Of a DNA stretch of 64,000 nucleotides, positions 1 to 8,045 are shown in pieces (within the stretch, counting starts at the first letter, position 1; each line of letters starts with the position of its first letter). The notes beneath the pieces were generated by a model. The model saw only the letters and a program-made list of their open reading frames with translations, did not search any database and was not told where the DNA came from. The stretch is from Trichomonas vaginalis G3. Lineage: Eukaryota; Parabasalia; Trichomonadida; Trichomonadidae. Where the stretch lies: positions 14,086,392 through 14,150,391 of the forward strand of contig NC_067203.1 in assembly GCF_026262505.1 (NCBI RefSeq), given 5' to 3'. The position numbers and the translations under genes are program-made.

Positions 1-1643
1 ATGTTAATATCGTCATTAGAAAATGGTCTATTGTCTTTTCTGTTCAATAATTGGACAACTCCGATGACATTTTTCCGTTGATCAAATATTGGAATCGACA
101 AAACTGAAAGAGTCTTGAAGTTCATCATATTATCAAAGGAAGAATCGAATTCTGGATCATCTAGAACGTTTCCTATGTTGTAAACTTGGCCAGTTAAGTA
201 AGTTTTTCCGGCAATTCCAGATCTCATGGTCATTTCGAACCTTTTACCATCAACAAATGTATATAATTGGCCTCTCTCATTATCGCACTGCAAAAGAATT
301 ACTTTTGTCGCACAACATTGACTTTGAATTTGATCTATTACGTAACTGGTCAATTTATCTGAAGGGCCACGAAGTTTTTCGGCAACCTCAATGAATGATC
401 CAGACGATCTGTTCCTAATTGAAGTCGTTCCTGTATTTTGGGATTTGGTCTGTTCAAATTCTTCATCATTTTCGAACGCAATGATAATATATGGGGCCAA
501 CTGTCTGATATTGGCTTCATCGTTCGATGTAAAGACCGGACAATCGATTTTTGCGCGGAAAACAAATGAATACCAAGTTTTCATCTTCTTGGACTGATAA
601 GGGAAAGATAGAATTGGTTGGTCTTCTGTACCATCAACATCTGGGTTGTAACTACTCACAAGTTTCTGAATATGAGAATTTACAAGTTGGTGAGAGAAAA
701 GAGAAACTCCGACAATGCCAGCTTTATCACGATCAATGTTTTGTACTTTGGAACTATAAAGAGTGATTTTTTGCTTATCTTCATCAAATTTCCAAATTTC
801 TGCTGTTTTGCAGTTGAAAAGCTTTTTCATACTGCGTTGGTAAAGAACTAGGAATTGTCCGATTTCCATAATTCTGAATGCTTCTGAAATTGTCTCAATA
901 TTTACGTAATGATTCGAACTAAGGTATTCTGAGAAGTGATGGAAGCAGTTTTGAAATGATACAGCAATCTGCATATCAAAATTATTAAAAGGTTCGCCAA
1001 ATTTATCGCGAATTATGTAAATAACGTATTTCATCTCTCTGAATGAGTTAAATAGAGGTAAAATGAAGACTTTGGAGTCAATAGGACAGAACTTGTCATC
1101 GTATTGCTTATCATAATATTGATTTGTCCAAGGACTGTTATCAAAAATTATTTGTCTGTTGAGATAGGAATATCCAAGGAGACCAGTGGTGCAAGGCATG
1201 ACTTTGTTAGCGTATTGGCAATATAAAACACCTGAAGATCCTGCGTATTCAAAAACATAGACGTTTTTGGTGCTGAAATGCTGAGATAATAGCGTTTTAA
1301 GGGCATCAATGGTATCCATTTGATGTGTGAGATCTAGAAAGTCGTCGAATAACTCAATTCCTTTTTGTTTATTTTGATCTTTTTGAGTTGGTGTTGGCTC
1401 TGTTTGCGGTTGATGACTTACAGGTATGATAATAGACGCTTCTTGCTGTGCAGCTTGGATTTCTTTTGTTAATCCGAAAATTACTTGACTTTTTCTTTGA
1501 TTTGATAGTGAATTTGATAATTTTGTATTGCTTCTGCCAGTACTTGGTGGTAAGATTAAGCTTGTACCTAACGAGTTAGAAAGCTTGATCCCAGAACCTG
1601 TTTGCTGAGAGTATCGCCTCTCCCTCCTTGGGCGCGCGTCCAT
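1..1643 (-). CDS. Tandem-GAF protein, probable cyclic-nucleotide phosphodiesterase (N-terminal part, cut by window edge)
   Basis: The reading frame is open from an ATG at 1643 to the left edge, giving about 547 residues. The first ~100 residues are polar, Ser/Gln-rich and low in complexity. Two GAF-like segments follow. The second, near the edge, has the classic PDE GAF signature: SGIAGKTYLTGQVYNIGN, then D-rich and T-S-V-L-S-I-P-I-F-D segments, then VIGVVQLLNRK and PFSNDDI. GAF pairs of this kind precede a PDE catalytic domain in many protist phosphodiesterases and can also sit in adenylyl cyclases. The catalytic part would lie left of the window, so the enzyme class is inference. GAF domains bind cAMP or cGMP and act as allosteric switches. 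The first codons after the ATG are unusually GC-rich for this window. No signal peptide or membrane segment is visible. Confidence 0.75.
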   Translation of the reverse strand, partial: MDARPRRERRYSQQTGSGIKLSNSLGTSLILPPSTGRSNTKLSNSLSNQRKSQVIFGLTKEIQAAQQEASIIIPVSHQPQTEPTPTQKDQNKQKGIELFDDFLDLTHQMDTIDALKTLLSQHFSTKNVYVFEYAGSSGVLYCQYANKVMPCTTGLLGYSYLNRQIIFDNSPWTNQYYDKQYDDKFCPIDSKVFILPLFNSFREMKYVIYIIRDKFGEPFNNFDMQIAVSFQNCFHHFSEYLSSNHYVNIETISEAFRIMEIGQFLVLYQRSMKKLFNCKTAEIWKFDEDKQKITLYSSKVQNIDRDKAGIVGVSLFSHQLVNSHIQKLVSSYNPDVDGTEDQPILSFPYQSKKMKTWYSFVFRAKIDCPVFTSNDEANIRQLAPYIIIAFENDEEFEQTKSQNTGTTSIRNRSSGSFIEVAEKLRGPSDKLTSYVIDQIQSQCCATKVILLQCDNERGQLYTFVDGKRFEMTMRSGIAGKTYLTGQVYNIGNVLDDPEFDSSFDNMMNFKTLSVLSIPIFDQRKNVIGVVQLLNRKDNRPFSNDDIN

Positions 1644-2187
1644 TCAATTTATTTCTGAAACTTTTCTTGACAATTTTTGTGGTTCATCAATCCTGGAAAT
1701 AAATTTAGAATCATATTGTCATAATAATTAAAAGAACAAAACCAAAACTACTTCCTTCCTTCAATTTTTTTGATAACAAGACGTTTATTTTATATGACCA
1801 ATTATAACAAAAACATATTTCAACTTCTTATTTCAATGCAACTCAAGAAATTCTAATGTTTTTGGTTTCAATAGGGAACAGTCAAAAAACACATTTTCCT
1901 CACAATCCGATATCAATACAATAACAATGAAGACTTTTAATATCACACGATTTTCCTCTATGAGGATGTTGCAGAATTCCTTGTAGAAAAAACTCTAGAC
2001 TAAGTTAGAGTTGAATTGAATAAAAGATTGCGATGAGAGATCTATACAAACAAGAGATCATACATGTTTGAACGTAATCTATCATATTAAAAGCTTATTC
2101 TACATCATTGAAAAACAAAATTATAAGTTTCATCAAATGAGTAAAGATCGTATTAGAGTAATTTTTATTTTTAAACAAGTATTATTC
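1644..2187. other. Intergenic, 544 bp
   Basis: A+T-rich spacer between the 5' end of the GAF gene and the 3' end of the thymidine kinase gene, both on the minus strand. It should hold the GAF promoter and the TK 3' signal; T/A-rich tracts with TAAA sit just beyond the TK stop. No gene, repeat or strong hairpin was recognised. Confidence 0.5.
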
Positions 2188-3234
2188 TTAATGTGCAGCT
2201 GTGAGTGCAAGTCCAAGTGATTGCTGGTACATTATTCCGAGACGAGAAATCGGGATCATTCTGATTCCATCAATAACAGCAGAGAATGGAGCTGGAAGAC
2301 CAGTAAGTGGGCAGACTGAATCAAGTTTCATAACCTTTTCGCAGCGTGGGAACAATTCAATTATTCCTGGATAGGCATGGTGCTGTTCATCGCCATCGAC
2401 AGCAGAGACCATGACAATCTTGCCGCTGTTAGCAAGCTCATCTGCCCAATCAGCAAGGTTTTTGAACTTCTGAGCTTCGTCAATACCAATTACATCGTAA
2501 TTGCTAAGTGAAGCAATATCTGGAAGATCTCTGACGAGCTTCATCTCAAACTTAGGATTGTGGTGATCAACTACATCTTCTGGACGAATGCAGACAACTT
2601 TACGTCCTGCAATTACGTATCTGTTCAAAACACGAAGGAGTTCAGTAGTCTTACCGCTCTTAACTGGTCCAACAGTAAGATGGATCTCACCAGATGTATT
2701 TGTTCCGAAGAATGCACTTCTTGAAGCAGCTGTGTATGATTCAGCGCCACCGATGAGCTCAATGGAATCTGAGTTAACAGTACGCTTACTGAAAGCAGCC
2801 TCTCCACCAGTCTTGCAGCAGACAGCTGTAAGTTTAGTGAGAGACTCACATTTGGCCATCAATTCGAGGACACTGCCAAACGGCTTCCTCTGGAAGGTTC
2901 CATCAAGGGCAGCGACAATCACTGTCTTGCCATAGTTTGCGAGCTTCTCTGAAAACTCTACAACATCGGGGAAGAACTGGCCTTCATCGATGCCAATTGT
3001 TTCGTAAGCCAAACATTCGTTAAAGTGAGGCATGAGCTCATTGCATGGGATGGCATCATGCATATATTGATCATGTGTTGATACTTTGTCGGTTGAGTAC
3101 CTTTGGTCCTTATCGTATTTCATGACAACACAGCGTCTGCGGCCAAGCTCTGCTCTGTCTATGCGGCGAAGCATCTCTGTAGTCTTTCCAGCGAACATTG
3201 GTCCAACGACAACCTCAATACGTCCTACTTGCAT
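2188..3234 (-). CDS. Two-domain (tandem) type II thymidine kinase
   Basis: A 348-residue protein made of two TK1-like domains. Domain 1 has a P-loop at residues 11-19 (GPMFAGKTT), the catalytic IDEGQFF (Glu84), a VAALDGTF strand and a lasso-like LIGGAESY. Domain 2 has a second P-loop at 189-197 (GPVKSGKTT) and IDEAQKF (Glu253). TK1 phosphorylates thymidine to dTMP in the cytosol, an important salvage step in parasites without de novo dTMP synthesis. The start at 3234 (MQVGRIEVVVGPM) fits the family. An upstream in-frame ATG at 3339 would add 35 unconserved residues and is less likely. The four zinc-binding cysteines of typical TK1 are largely missing: domain 1 keeps VC at 138-139 but has Thr, Ser and Ala at the other positions, and domain 2 has VCPLTG with no partner cysteines. 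Tandem TKs are known in trypanosomatids, where one domain can be inactive. Which domain works here is unknown. Confidence 0.9.
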   Translation of the reverse strand: MQVGRIEVVVGPMFAGKTTEMLRRIDRAELGRRRCVVMKYDKDQRYSTDKVSTHDQYMHDAIPCNELMPHFNECLAYETIGIDEGQFFPDVVEFSEKLANYGKTVIVAALDGTFQRKPFGSVLELMAKCESLTKLTAVCCKTGGEAAFSKRTVNSDSIELIGGAESYTAASRSAFFGTNTSGEIHLTVGPVKSGKTTELLRVLNRYVIAGRKVVCIRPEDVVDHHNPKFEMKLVRDLPDIASLSNYDVIGIDEAQKFKNLADWADELANSGKIVMVSAVDGDEQHHAYPGIIELFPRCEKVMKLDSVCPLTGLPAPFSAVIDGIRMIPISRLGIMYQQSLGLALTAAH

Positions 3235-3856
3235 TGTCGGAAATAAAAATTGTGCGCCAAAAGTGAATTTCCTTGGCGCGCCATTTTTGAGAAGTTTACA
3301 AATTTTAATTGAGAGGAAAATGAGTAATTTTGGCGGCATTAAGATATTCTGTAGAATATGAATAAATATATGTTCAGAATTATATTTCCCCGTAAAAATC
3401 GATTGTATCGTAGTTCCAGTTGTGTGGTCAATTTGTAAACGACATGTATCACTTCCATGTTGATGAATTTGCTATCACATAAGAAAGTATTAGTAATTTT
3501 CGTATTTAAAATACCAAATTCCGATATTTTCATGGAAAAATCATTCCTGCCTTCGAGTTTTTTAGCGTTTTGAGCGTCATATTTATAAGAACAGGCATAT
3601 TTTAATTAGGATAAAAAGATTATATGTTCAATGGGGAGAATCGACAACTCTACAACATCTCCAATTCAAGAAATTCATTACTATTGTACCAATTGAAGTT
3701 ACAACTATCAAGTATCCCTGCAAACTCAGTAAATTCTATCCTTAACTTGCATTTTCAGTCATTTTGGTGATTTTTGTCTCGTATTCAAAAGATGCATAAA
3801 TTTAGTAATAAATAATAATCTTTCTATTTTATTAATCTATAAATAATCAGTTAAAG
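3235..3856. other. Intergenic, 622 bp, contains the TK promoter
   Basis: Spacer between the 3' end of the NAA40 gene and the start of TK, both on the minus strand. Apart from the GC-rich sites near 3254-3283 it is plain A+T-rich sequence with no recognised gene or repeat. Confidence 0.5.
3251..3283 (-). promoter_or_regulatory. E2F-like sites upstream of thymidine kinase
   Basis: On the gene's strand the sequence TTTGGCGC occurs at 3254-3261, about 20 nt upstream of the ATG. A palindromic GGCGCGCC within TTGGCGCGCCA lies at 3273-3283. TTTGGCGC is an exact match to the classical E2F/DP site that drives thymidine kinase in animals and plants. CG-rich words are rare in the intergenic DNA of this window. 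The role is inference. Confidence 0.4.
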
Positions 3857-4516
3857 TTACTGTTTCTTGATGAGTGGCTTCCAAAGAACTTGGTAATAAG
3901 CTTCAACGCCGTCAGCAGGGTCAATCATCTCTGGGGATGATGGATGTGGTCTGTAGTTAAGTCCAGCGAAGAATTTGACAGAGCCACCGTTCTCTTTGAA
4001 GAGTGTGCACATGACCAATTCAACTTTGTTCTTGAGAGCAATGAATTCGCATGCTTGGACAAGGAACTTACCGAGACCTTTGTTTCTGTATGCTTCTTCA
4101 ATATGGATCTCGTAGAAGTATAAGATATATTCATTTTGATCATATTCGAAACGGAAGTGAACGAAGCCAATTGGTTTTTCACCATCGTAGGCAATTAAAT
4201 ATCTGGCTCTGTCCTCAAAGAGCTCTGTATTCTTGATCTTATCATCCCATCCATTGCCATTTTCATAATAGTTTTGCATGCAGGACTTTGTAAGCTCAAA
4301 GATCCATGTCTTAAGTTCTTCTGGAGCATGCTTGTGAGATTTAACTGTGATATCAAGACCGTTTTTCTTATAAGCCTTGAACATTGGAATAATTGCAAGT
4401 AAATCCTCTGTTTCTTCAGCTTCACGCATAGCTCTACGTTTGGCGTTGATAGCCTCAGTTTCCTGCTTGGCTTTTAATTTCTTGAGCTGAGATTTTGTGA
4501 GATTTTGGTTAGACAT
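3857..4516 (-). CDS. NAA40: N-alpha-acetyltransferase 40 (NatD), GNAT family
   Basis: The 219-residue protein resembles NAA40 along its length. It has a basic, coiled N-terminus (residues 1-37), then IIPMFKAYKKNGLDI, a W-x-F-x-L-T-K-x-x-M-Q segment, DRARYLIAYD, an FVHFRFEYD strand and the acetyl-CoA loop RNKGLGKFLVQ. It ends with a VMCTLFKENGGSVKFF motif that matches the human VMLTVFKHNHGA region. NatD acetylates the N-terminal serine of histones H4 and H2A, mostly co-translationally, so a chromatin role is expected. The ATG at 4516 follows a short leader containing TCATC, an initiator-like TCA. Upstream lie ACGGTTT and AACGAT motifs. The diverged beta-helix pseudogene begins 151 bp away on the other strand. 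Family assignment is firm; the substrate is inferred from orthologues. Confidence 0.88.
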   Translation of the reverse strand: MSNQNLTKSQLKKLKAKQETEAINAKRRAMREAEETEDLLAIIPMFKAYKKNGLDITVKSHKHAPEELKTWIFELTKSCMQNYYENGNGWDDKIKNTELFEDRARYLIAYDGEKPIGFVHFRFEYDQNEYILYFYEIHIEEAYRNKGLGKFLVQACEFIALKNKVELVMCTLFKENGGSVKFFAGLNYRPHPSSPEMIDPADGVEAYYQVLWKPLIKKQ

Positions 4517-4539
4517 TTTGATGAGGCTTTTCTTCGACC

Positions 4540-4561
4540 AAACCGTGTCTATCGTAACGAT
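4540..4561 (-). promoter_or_regulatory. ACGGTTT and AACGAT motifs upstream of NAA40
   Basis: The reverse complement of 4540-4546 reads ACGGTTT, and 4551-4561 is the palindrome ATCGTAACGAT, which includes TAACGAT. They lie about 25-45 nt upstream of the ATG. TAACGAT is the Myb recognition element described for Trichomonas vaginalis promoters. Function here is inferred from position and recurrence. Confidence 0.4.
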
Positions 4562-4667
4562 GTTTTATTTTTGAGTCGTTTTTTATTCCAACAAAAAACA
4601 CCTTACAAAGCAAAAAATTTTCATCACCACACGGAATTCTTGAATAAATCGCTAATACATTTAGAGG

Positions 4668-5665
4668 ATGATCACAAGAACTAACATTGAACTCAGATCT
4701 AGTTGGGAAGACTATTTTGGTGATAAAACCAAAGTTATACAGACACAGAATGGAACATCATTCTCAGATACAACAAGTTCTAATAATTATTACATTTTTT
4801 ATTGTATTTTTGAAGAATGCAAAGAAAATGGTGCAATTTACATCAAAAGAACAAACAGTATTTGCACATTACTTGAAGATTCCAGTTTTAGCAGATGTTA
4901 TTCCGCTTCAGATAATGATGGTGGTGGATCAGTTTTCTATGTATGCAATCAAGAAGGACAATTTGTACAAAAATGAACGTGTTATTTTAAATCAATAGCA
5001 AGAAATTCTTTCATGGAATTTAGACAATGGACTGAAGCTCGCCCATCATATAAAAACTATGCACTTGATGTTTCTGTTTCTAATTGCGGAGAAAATGAAT
5101 CAATAGGAAGTTATACATTTGAAAATGATGAAGGTGATATACGTATTTCCAATATCAATAGCACAAACAACAAATGCAATATAAGATCATCATATGGCAG
5201 TTCTCTTTATGGAAGTTCAGGTACATGTAATTTCTCAACATTCAGAGGAAACAACCAAACTGATAGTAAATCACTTTTTTTTGGAGTAATGATTATAGAG
5301 TAACACAAACAGTTTCTTATTGCAATGTAATTGAAAATAACTGCGGAACAGGCAATGACATAGTTTTATTTATTTGTAGTACCACAACTAATGTTGATCA
5401 CTGCATATTTTTAAATAACATTGCAAAGTATATGTTTCATATCAATAAAAATGCAGGTCATAATTTGACTATTTCAGATTCATATGTTGATTCACAGTCA
5501 GTCTCAAGTAATGCAGGGAAAGTTATATACACTAATAAAAAAGAAATTTCCGATTTTAATGATTTTCATCATTTTAAAATAGAAAATTGTTCTATAGAAA
5601 GTATATCCAAATTTAGTGATGAACCTAATCCTCATAAAAAATATCTAATGTATAGGAGGCGATAA
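4668..5665 (+). pseudogene. Decayed copy of a beta-helix-like multigene family
   Basis: This is a paralogue of the intact 333-residue gene at 37178-38179. It has the same start context (AATACATTTAGA before the ATG), the same SSWE-YFG opening, FEECKE, GAIYIKRTN, FVQK and NVDHCIFLNN blocks, and the same terminal RRR. It carries an in-frame TGA at 4974-4976, where the paralogue has an Arg codon (CGA to TGA), and a one-base deletion near 5285 that shifts the rest. Both sides of the breaks stay clearly homologous, so decay is recent or the errors are few. The family is Asn/Ser/Cys-rich with short repeated strands, suggesting a right-handed beta-helix. No signal peptide or membrane segment is seen. 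The function is not known to me. Confidence 0.8.
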
Positions 5666-6028
5666 AGAAAAAGTAGTAAAAATTTCAGTTATTATCATGA
5701 TACTTTTTTTTCCCTTTTTTGAATGAGTTGTGGATATTTGCAAAATTCAAAAGAACACATAATTAGGGATGAACACGAAAAGAATAAAACTTATAAAAAT
5801 TATGTGTATTTTTTATAAAATGTGAGATTTTTATGAAGTTACGCAACTTTGCTGAATAATCAGGTTTCAAGTTGAGATTCAAGTGTCTTTGTAAAAAGGA
5901 CTAGTAGCCATCTTTAATAAGTCTAATTTGTCTGGTAAAAAAACTCAAGAACTTCCGAGAAAAAAAAATTCAGAAAAACCGATCGTTCGTCCATCGGTTG
6001 ACGGTTAGTTTACACATCCTTTTTTTTC
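5666..6028. other. Intergenic with the eL42 promoter
   Basis: A+T-rich spacer. Its last 50 bp contain GATCGTTCG, ATCGGTTGACGGTTAG and a run of T ending in TTTCATGG, so a TCA initiator may overlap the start codon. No gene was seen. Confidence 0.5.
5982..6008 (+). promoter_or_regulatory. Myb-type motifs upstream of eL42
   Basis: ATCGTT (reverse complement AACGAT) lies at 5982-5987 and ACGGTTAG at 6001-6008, 20-47 nt before the ATG. The same pair of words occurs upstream of NAA40 at a similar distance. Motif recognition is by eye; the factor is inferred. Confidence 0.4.
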
Positions 6029-6343
6029 ATGGTTCATCATCCAAAGACTAAGAAGTTCTTCTGCAAGTTCTGCAAGAAGCACACAATGTGCAAGGTATCC
6101 CAAGCATCACGTGGTGAAGAGCGCCACTCCGCTCTCGGTCGCCGTCGTTACGATCGTAAGCAAAAGGGTTTCGGTGGCCGTGTTAAGCCAATTCTTCGTC
6201 GTTCTAAGAAGACATCCAAGAAGATCTCTCTTAGATTCACCTGCCAGTCCTGCAAGAAGGCTACAATGTACTGCTTGGGCCGCCTTCGTAAGTTCGAGTG
6301 GACAGTTGAAAAGAAGAAGAAGCACGCCGAACCAACATGGTAA
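6029..6343 (+). CDS. 60S ribosomal protein eL42 (L44/L36a)
   Basis: A 104-residue basic protein with clear eL42 features. These are MVHHPKTKKFFCKFCKKH with zinc cysteines Cys12 and Cys15, the RRRYDRKQKGFGG core, then KPILRRSKKTSKK, and the second cysteine pair CQSC at 72-75. It sits at the E site of the large subunit near the tRNA CCA end. The residue linked to cycloheximide sensitivity in other eukaryotes is Pro here (KPIL, Pro54), the usual sensitive form. Length matches the family (about 105). Codon use is richer in C-ending codons than the neighbours, as expected for a highly expressed gene. The stop codon overlaps TAAATAAATA, which could serve as a TAAA-type polyadenylation signal. Confidence 0.97.
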   Translation: MVHHPKTKKFFCKFCKKHTMCKVSQASRGEERHSALGRRRYDRKQKGFGGRVKPILRRSKKTSKKISLRFTCQSCKKATMYCLGRLRKFEWTVEKKKKHAEPTW

Positions 6344-6358
6344 ATAAATATGTTTGAA

Positions 6359-6521
6359 ATGCTTCAAAAAGCATGGTATCACTTTGTTCAAAAGTGATTT
6401 GGGTTTGACCCAATAATCGACCTTGATGTCAATCCAGGTCGATATATGAAACCAGAACAACGACTGTGTTTCATAGGGTTCTACATCTTCGCATGTAGAC
6501 CAAACAAATCACGATTTTTTT
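6359..6521 (+). ncRNA. Candidate structured RNA: six consecutive stem-loops ending in a T tract
   Basis: Starting 15 nt after the eL42 stop, six perfect hairpins follow one another with 1-4 nt spacers. H1 pairs 6359-6364 with 6369-6374 (ATGCTT/AAGCAT). H2 pairs 6378-6385 with 6391-6398 (ATCACTTT/AAAGTGAT). H3 pairs 6399-6404 with 6408-6413 (TTGGGT/ACCCAA). H4 pairs 6416-6423 with 6436-6443 (ATCGACCT/AGGTCGAT). H5 pairs 6445-6452 with 6468-6475 (TATGAAAC/GTTTCATA). H6 pairs 6480-6486 with 6493-6499 (TCTACAT/ATGTAGA). A T7 run follows at 6515-6521, compatible with Pol III termination. It could be an independent small RNA or an unusual eL42 3' UTR. I do not recognise it as a known snRNA, SRP, RNase P or tRNA. 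Confidence 0.55.
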
Positions 6522-7955
6522 AATTAATTTTTCCTTTTTTATATAACTACATCGAATACAATAGGCTTCATATTTTGATCAATATACACTATATTACTTA
6601 TCCATTTTTTAATTTAATTTTTTGATTTGAAATTTATTTTTTTTCATTTTAATTTAGATTCGTTTGCTTATTAGTATTTATATGAACTTTGTATGTTTGT
6701 TAGCAAATACCATCTAGTTTTAGTGTTTTTCTGTGAAAATTAAGAAATTTCCTTTTTTTTTCAATGAAAAATGATTTTTGAACTGATTTTAAAGGAGTAT
6801 AAAGATTATATGAGATATAATTAAGTGAGTTTATTAAATATATTTCGCATGTTTCAAATATGACTTTGTAAATTCGATATTTAAAGGAAATGATGCATAA
6901 GATATTTTTTTATAATCATGTGAGGCATATATTTCTTTGAATCAATCATATTTGATTAGTTTGTATATTGAATGAACATAGACGGTTTTGATTTTCTTTC
7001 TATATTTAGATCCCAAATCATACTTATTTAATAAATAACAATGTTTCATAAATTTTGAAAATCAATTTTTTAGACGACATTGATAATTTTATCACTTTTT
7101 TAGACAATAATATTAATCTTAAAGATGACAACGATAATTTTATCACTTTTAAGGGTGCACTTACGCCCATCTGACTTTAATTCAATTTTTTGACAACTGA
7201 TGTGAAGAGCCATTGAAAATTAATCTTAAACATCTGAATTGAAGGTCTTGTCATAGGATTGTAAGTGCACCCCTAAAGATAATTATGATAATTTTATTAC
7301 TTTTTAAGATGACAATAATCCATACTCAAAAAATTGATATTGAAAAACGGCAATCTCAAAAATCATCAGAAAGAACAAAACGTATGAAAAAACTTTTGCG
7401 ATCTTAACAATTATGCAATGATATTCACTCAAATAAGATCATAAAAACAGTTGAGTCTATTAAACAATTCATCGAATTAATCAGTTGTTTGATCGGTTTA
7501 CTTAAATCTAGCCAAATCAATACTCAAATTGTTGGGTTTAAAATCACAATAAACATTGTATTCTTTGTTCTTCTCCTGTTGTTTACCGATTCTACTTAAA
7601 TATACTCCTTCGCAATTTATACAAATTTTGAACGATTTAGTCAATCTTGTTAACTTATCACCAAATAATGGCCGAAAGGAATACATTCAAACTATGATTT
7701 CCAACATTTACAGATGAGAAATGACAATTCCAAAATTAAATTCATCAAATAGTAATACAAAAAGAACAACAACCCCAACAGTGAGAAAGATATTTGATTA
7801 GTGTTATGATTATTTCTCCCTAAAAAAAAGTTACTTTCTTCAAATTGAGTGTGCTAACACGGCGAATGAACATTAAATTATTGATGTGGAATATTTATTC
7901 TTAAATAATGCGAGTATTACTATATCATTTTAACATAGAACAACGAGAAAAAGAA
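6522..7955. other. Long A+T-rich intergenic region with one MITE
   Basis: No convincing gene. It holds a short terminal-inverted-repeat element at 7149-7276. A 62-codon minus-strand ORF at 7498-7686 lacks recognisable homology and is probably chance or a gene relic. The rest is A/T-rich sequence. Confidence 0.5.
7149..7276 (+). mobile_element. MITE, family 1, complete copy
   Basis: Terminal inverted repeats of 16 bp with one mismatch: TTAAGGGTGCACTTAC at 7149-7164 and GTAAGTGCACCCCTAA at 7261-7276. The element is 128 bp with no coding capacity. Copies related in reverse orientation occur at 49718-49817 and, more diverged, at 36518-36609. Ends in TTA/TAA could reflect a TA or TTA target duplication. 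Confidence 0.75.
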
Positions 7956-8045
7956 TTATTGGATATTCGTAGCACCATGCTCAACTAAGTATTTGACGAC
8001 TTCTGTTGAATTTGCTTTTATTGCAATACTAAGAGGGCATTCATT
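7956..8045 (-). pseudogene. 3' end of the disrupted ankyrin gene
   Basis: The minus strand encodes a last ankyrin repeat (ECPLSIAIKANSTEVV, then YLVEHGATNIQ) and a TAA at 7956-7958. This is the normal C-terminal end of a trichomonad ankyrin protein. Its N-terminal part lies 12 kb away at 20036-20834, beyond the tandem array. Confidence 0.7.

Noticed and set aside
2188-3339. Longer thymidine kinase starting at 3339
   Set aside because: The extra 35 residues are unconserved and would place the GC-rich promoter-like sites inside the coding region; the ATG at 3234 fits the family.
4668-5665. Reading the 4.7-kb beta-helix copy as two or three separate short genes
   Set aside because: Comparison with the intact paralogue shows one gene broken by a stop and a frameshift.
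7498-7686. 62-codon minus-strand ORF
   Set aside because: No domain, unusual composition for a protein, no paralogue in the window; could be a relic but cannot be supported.
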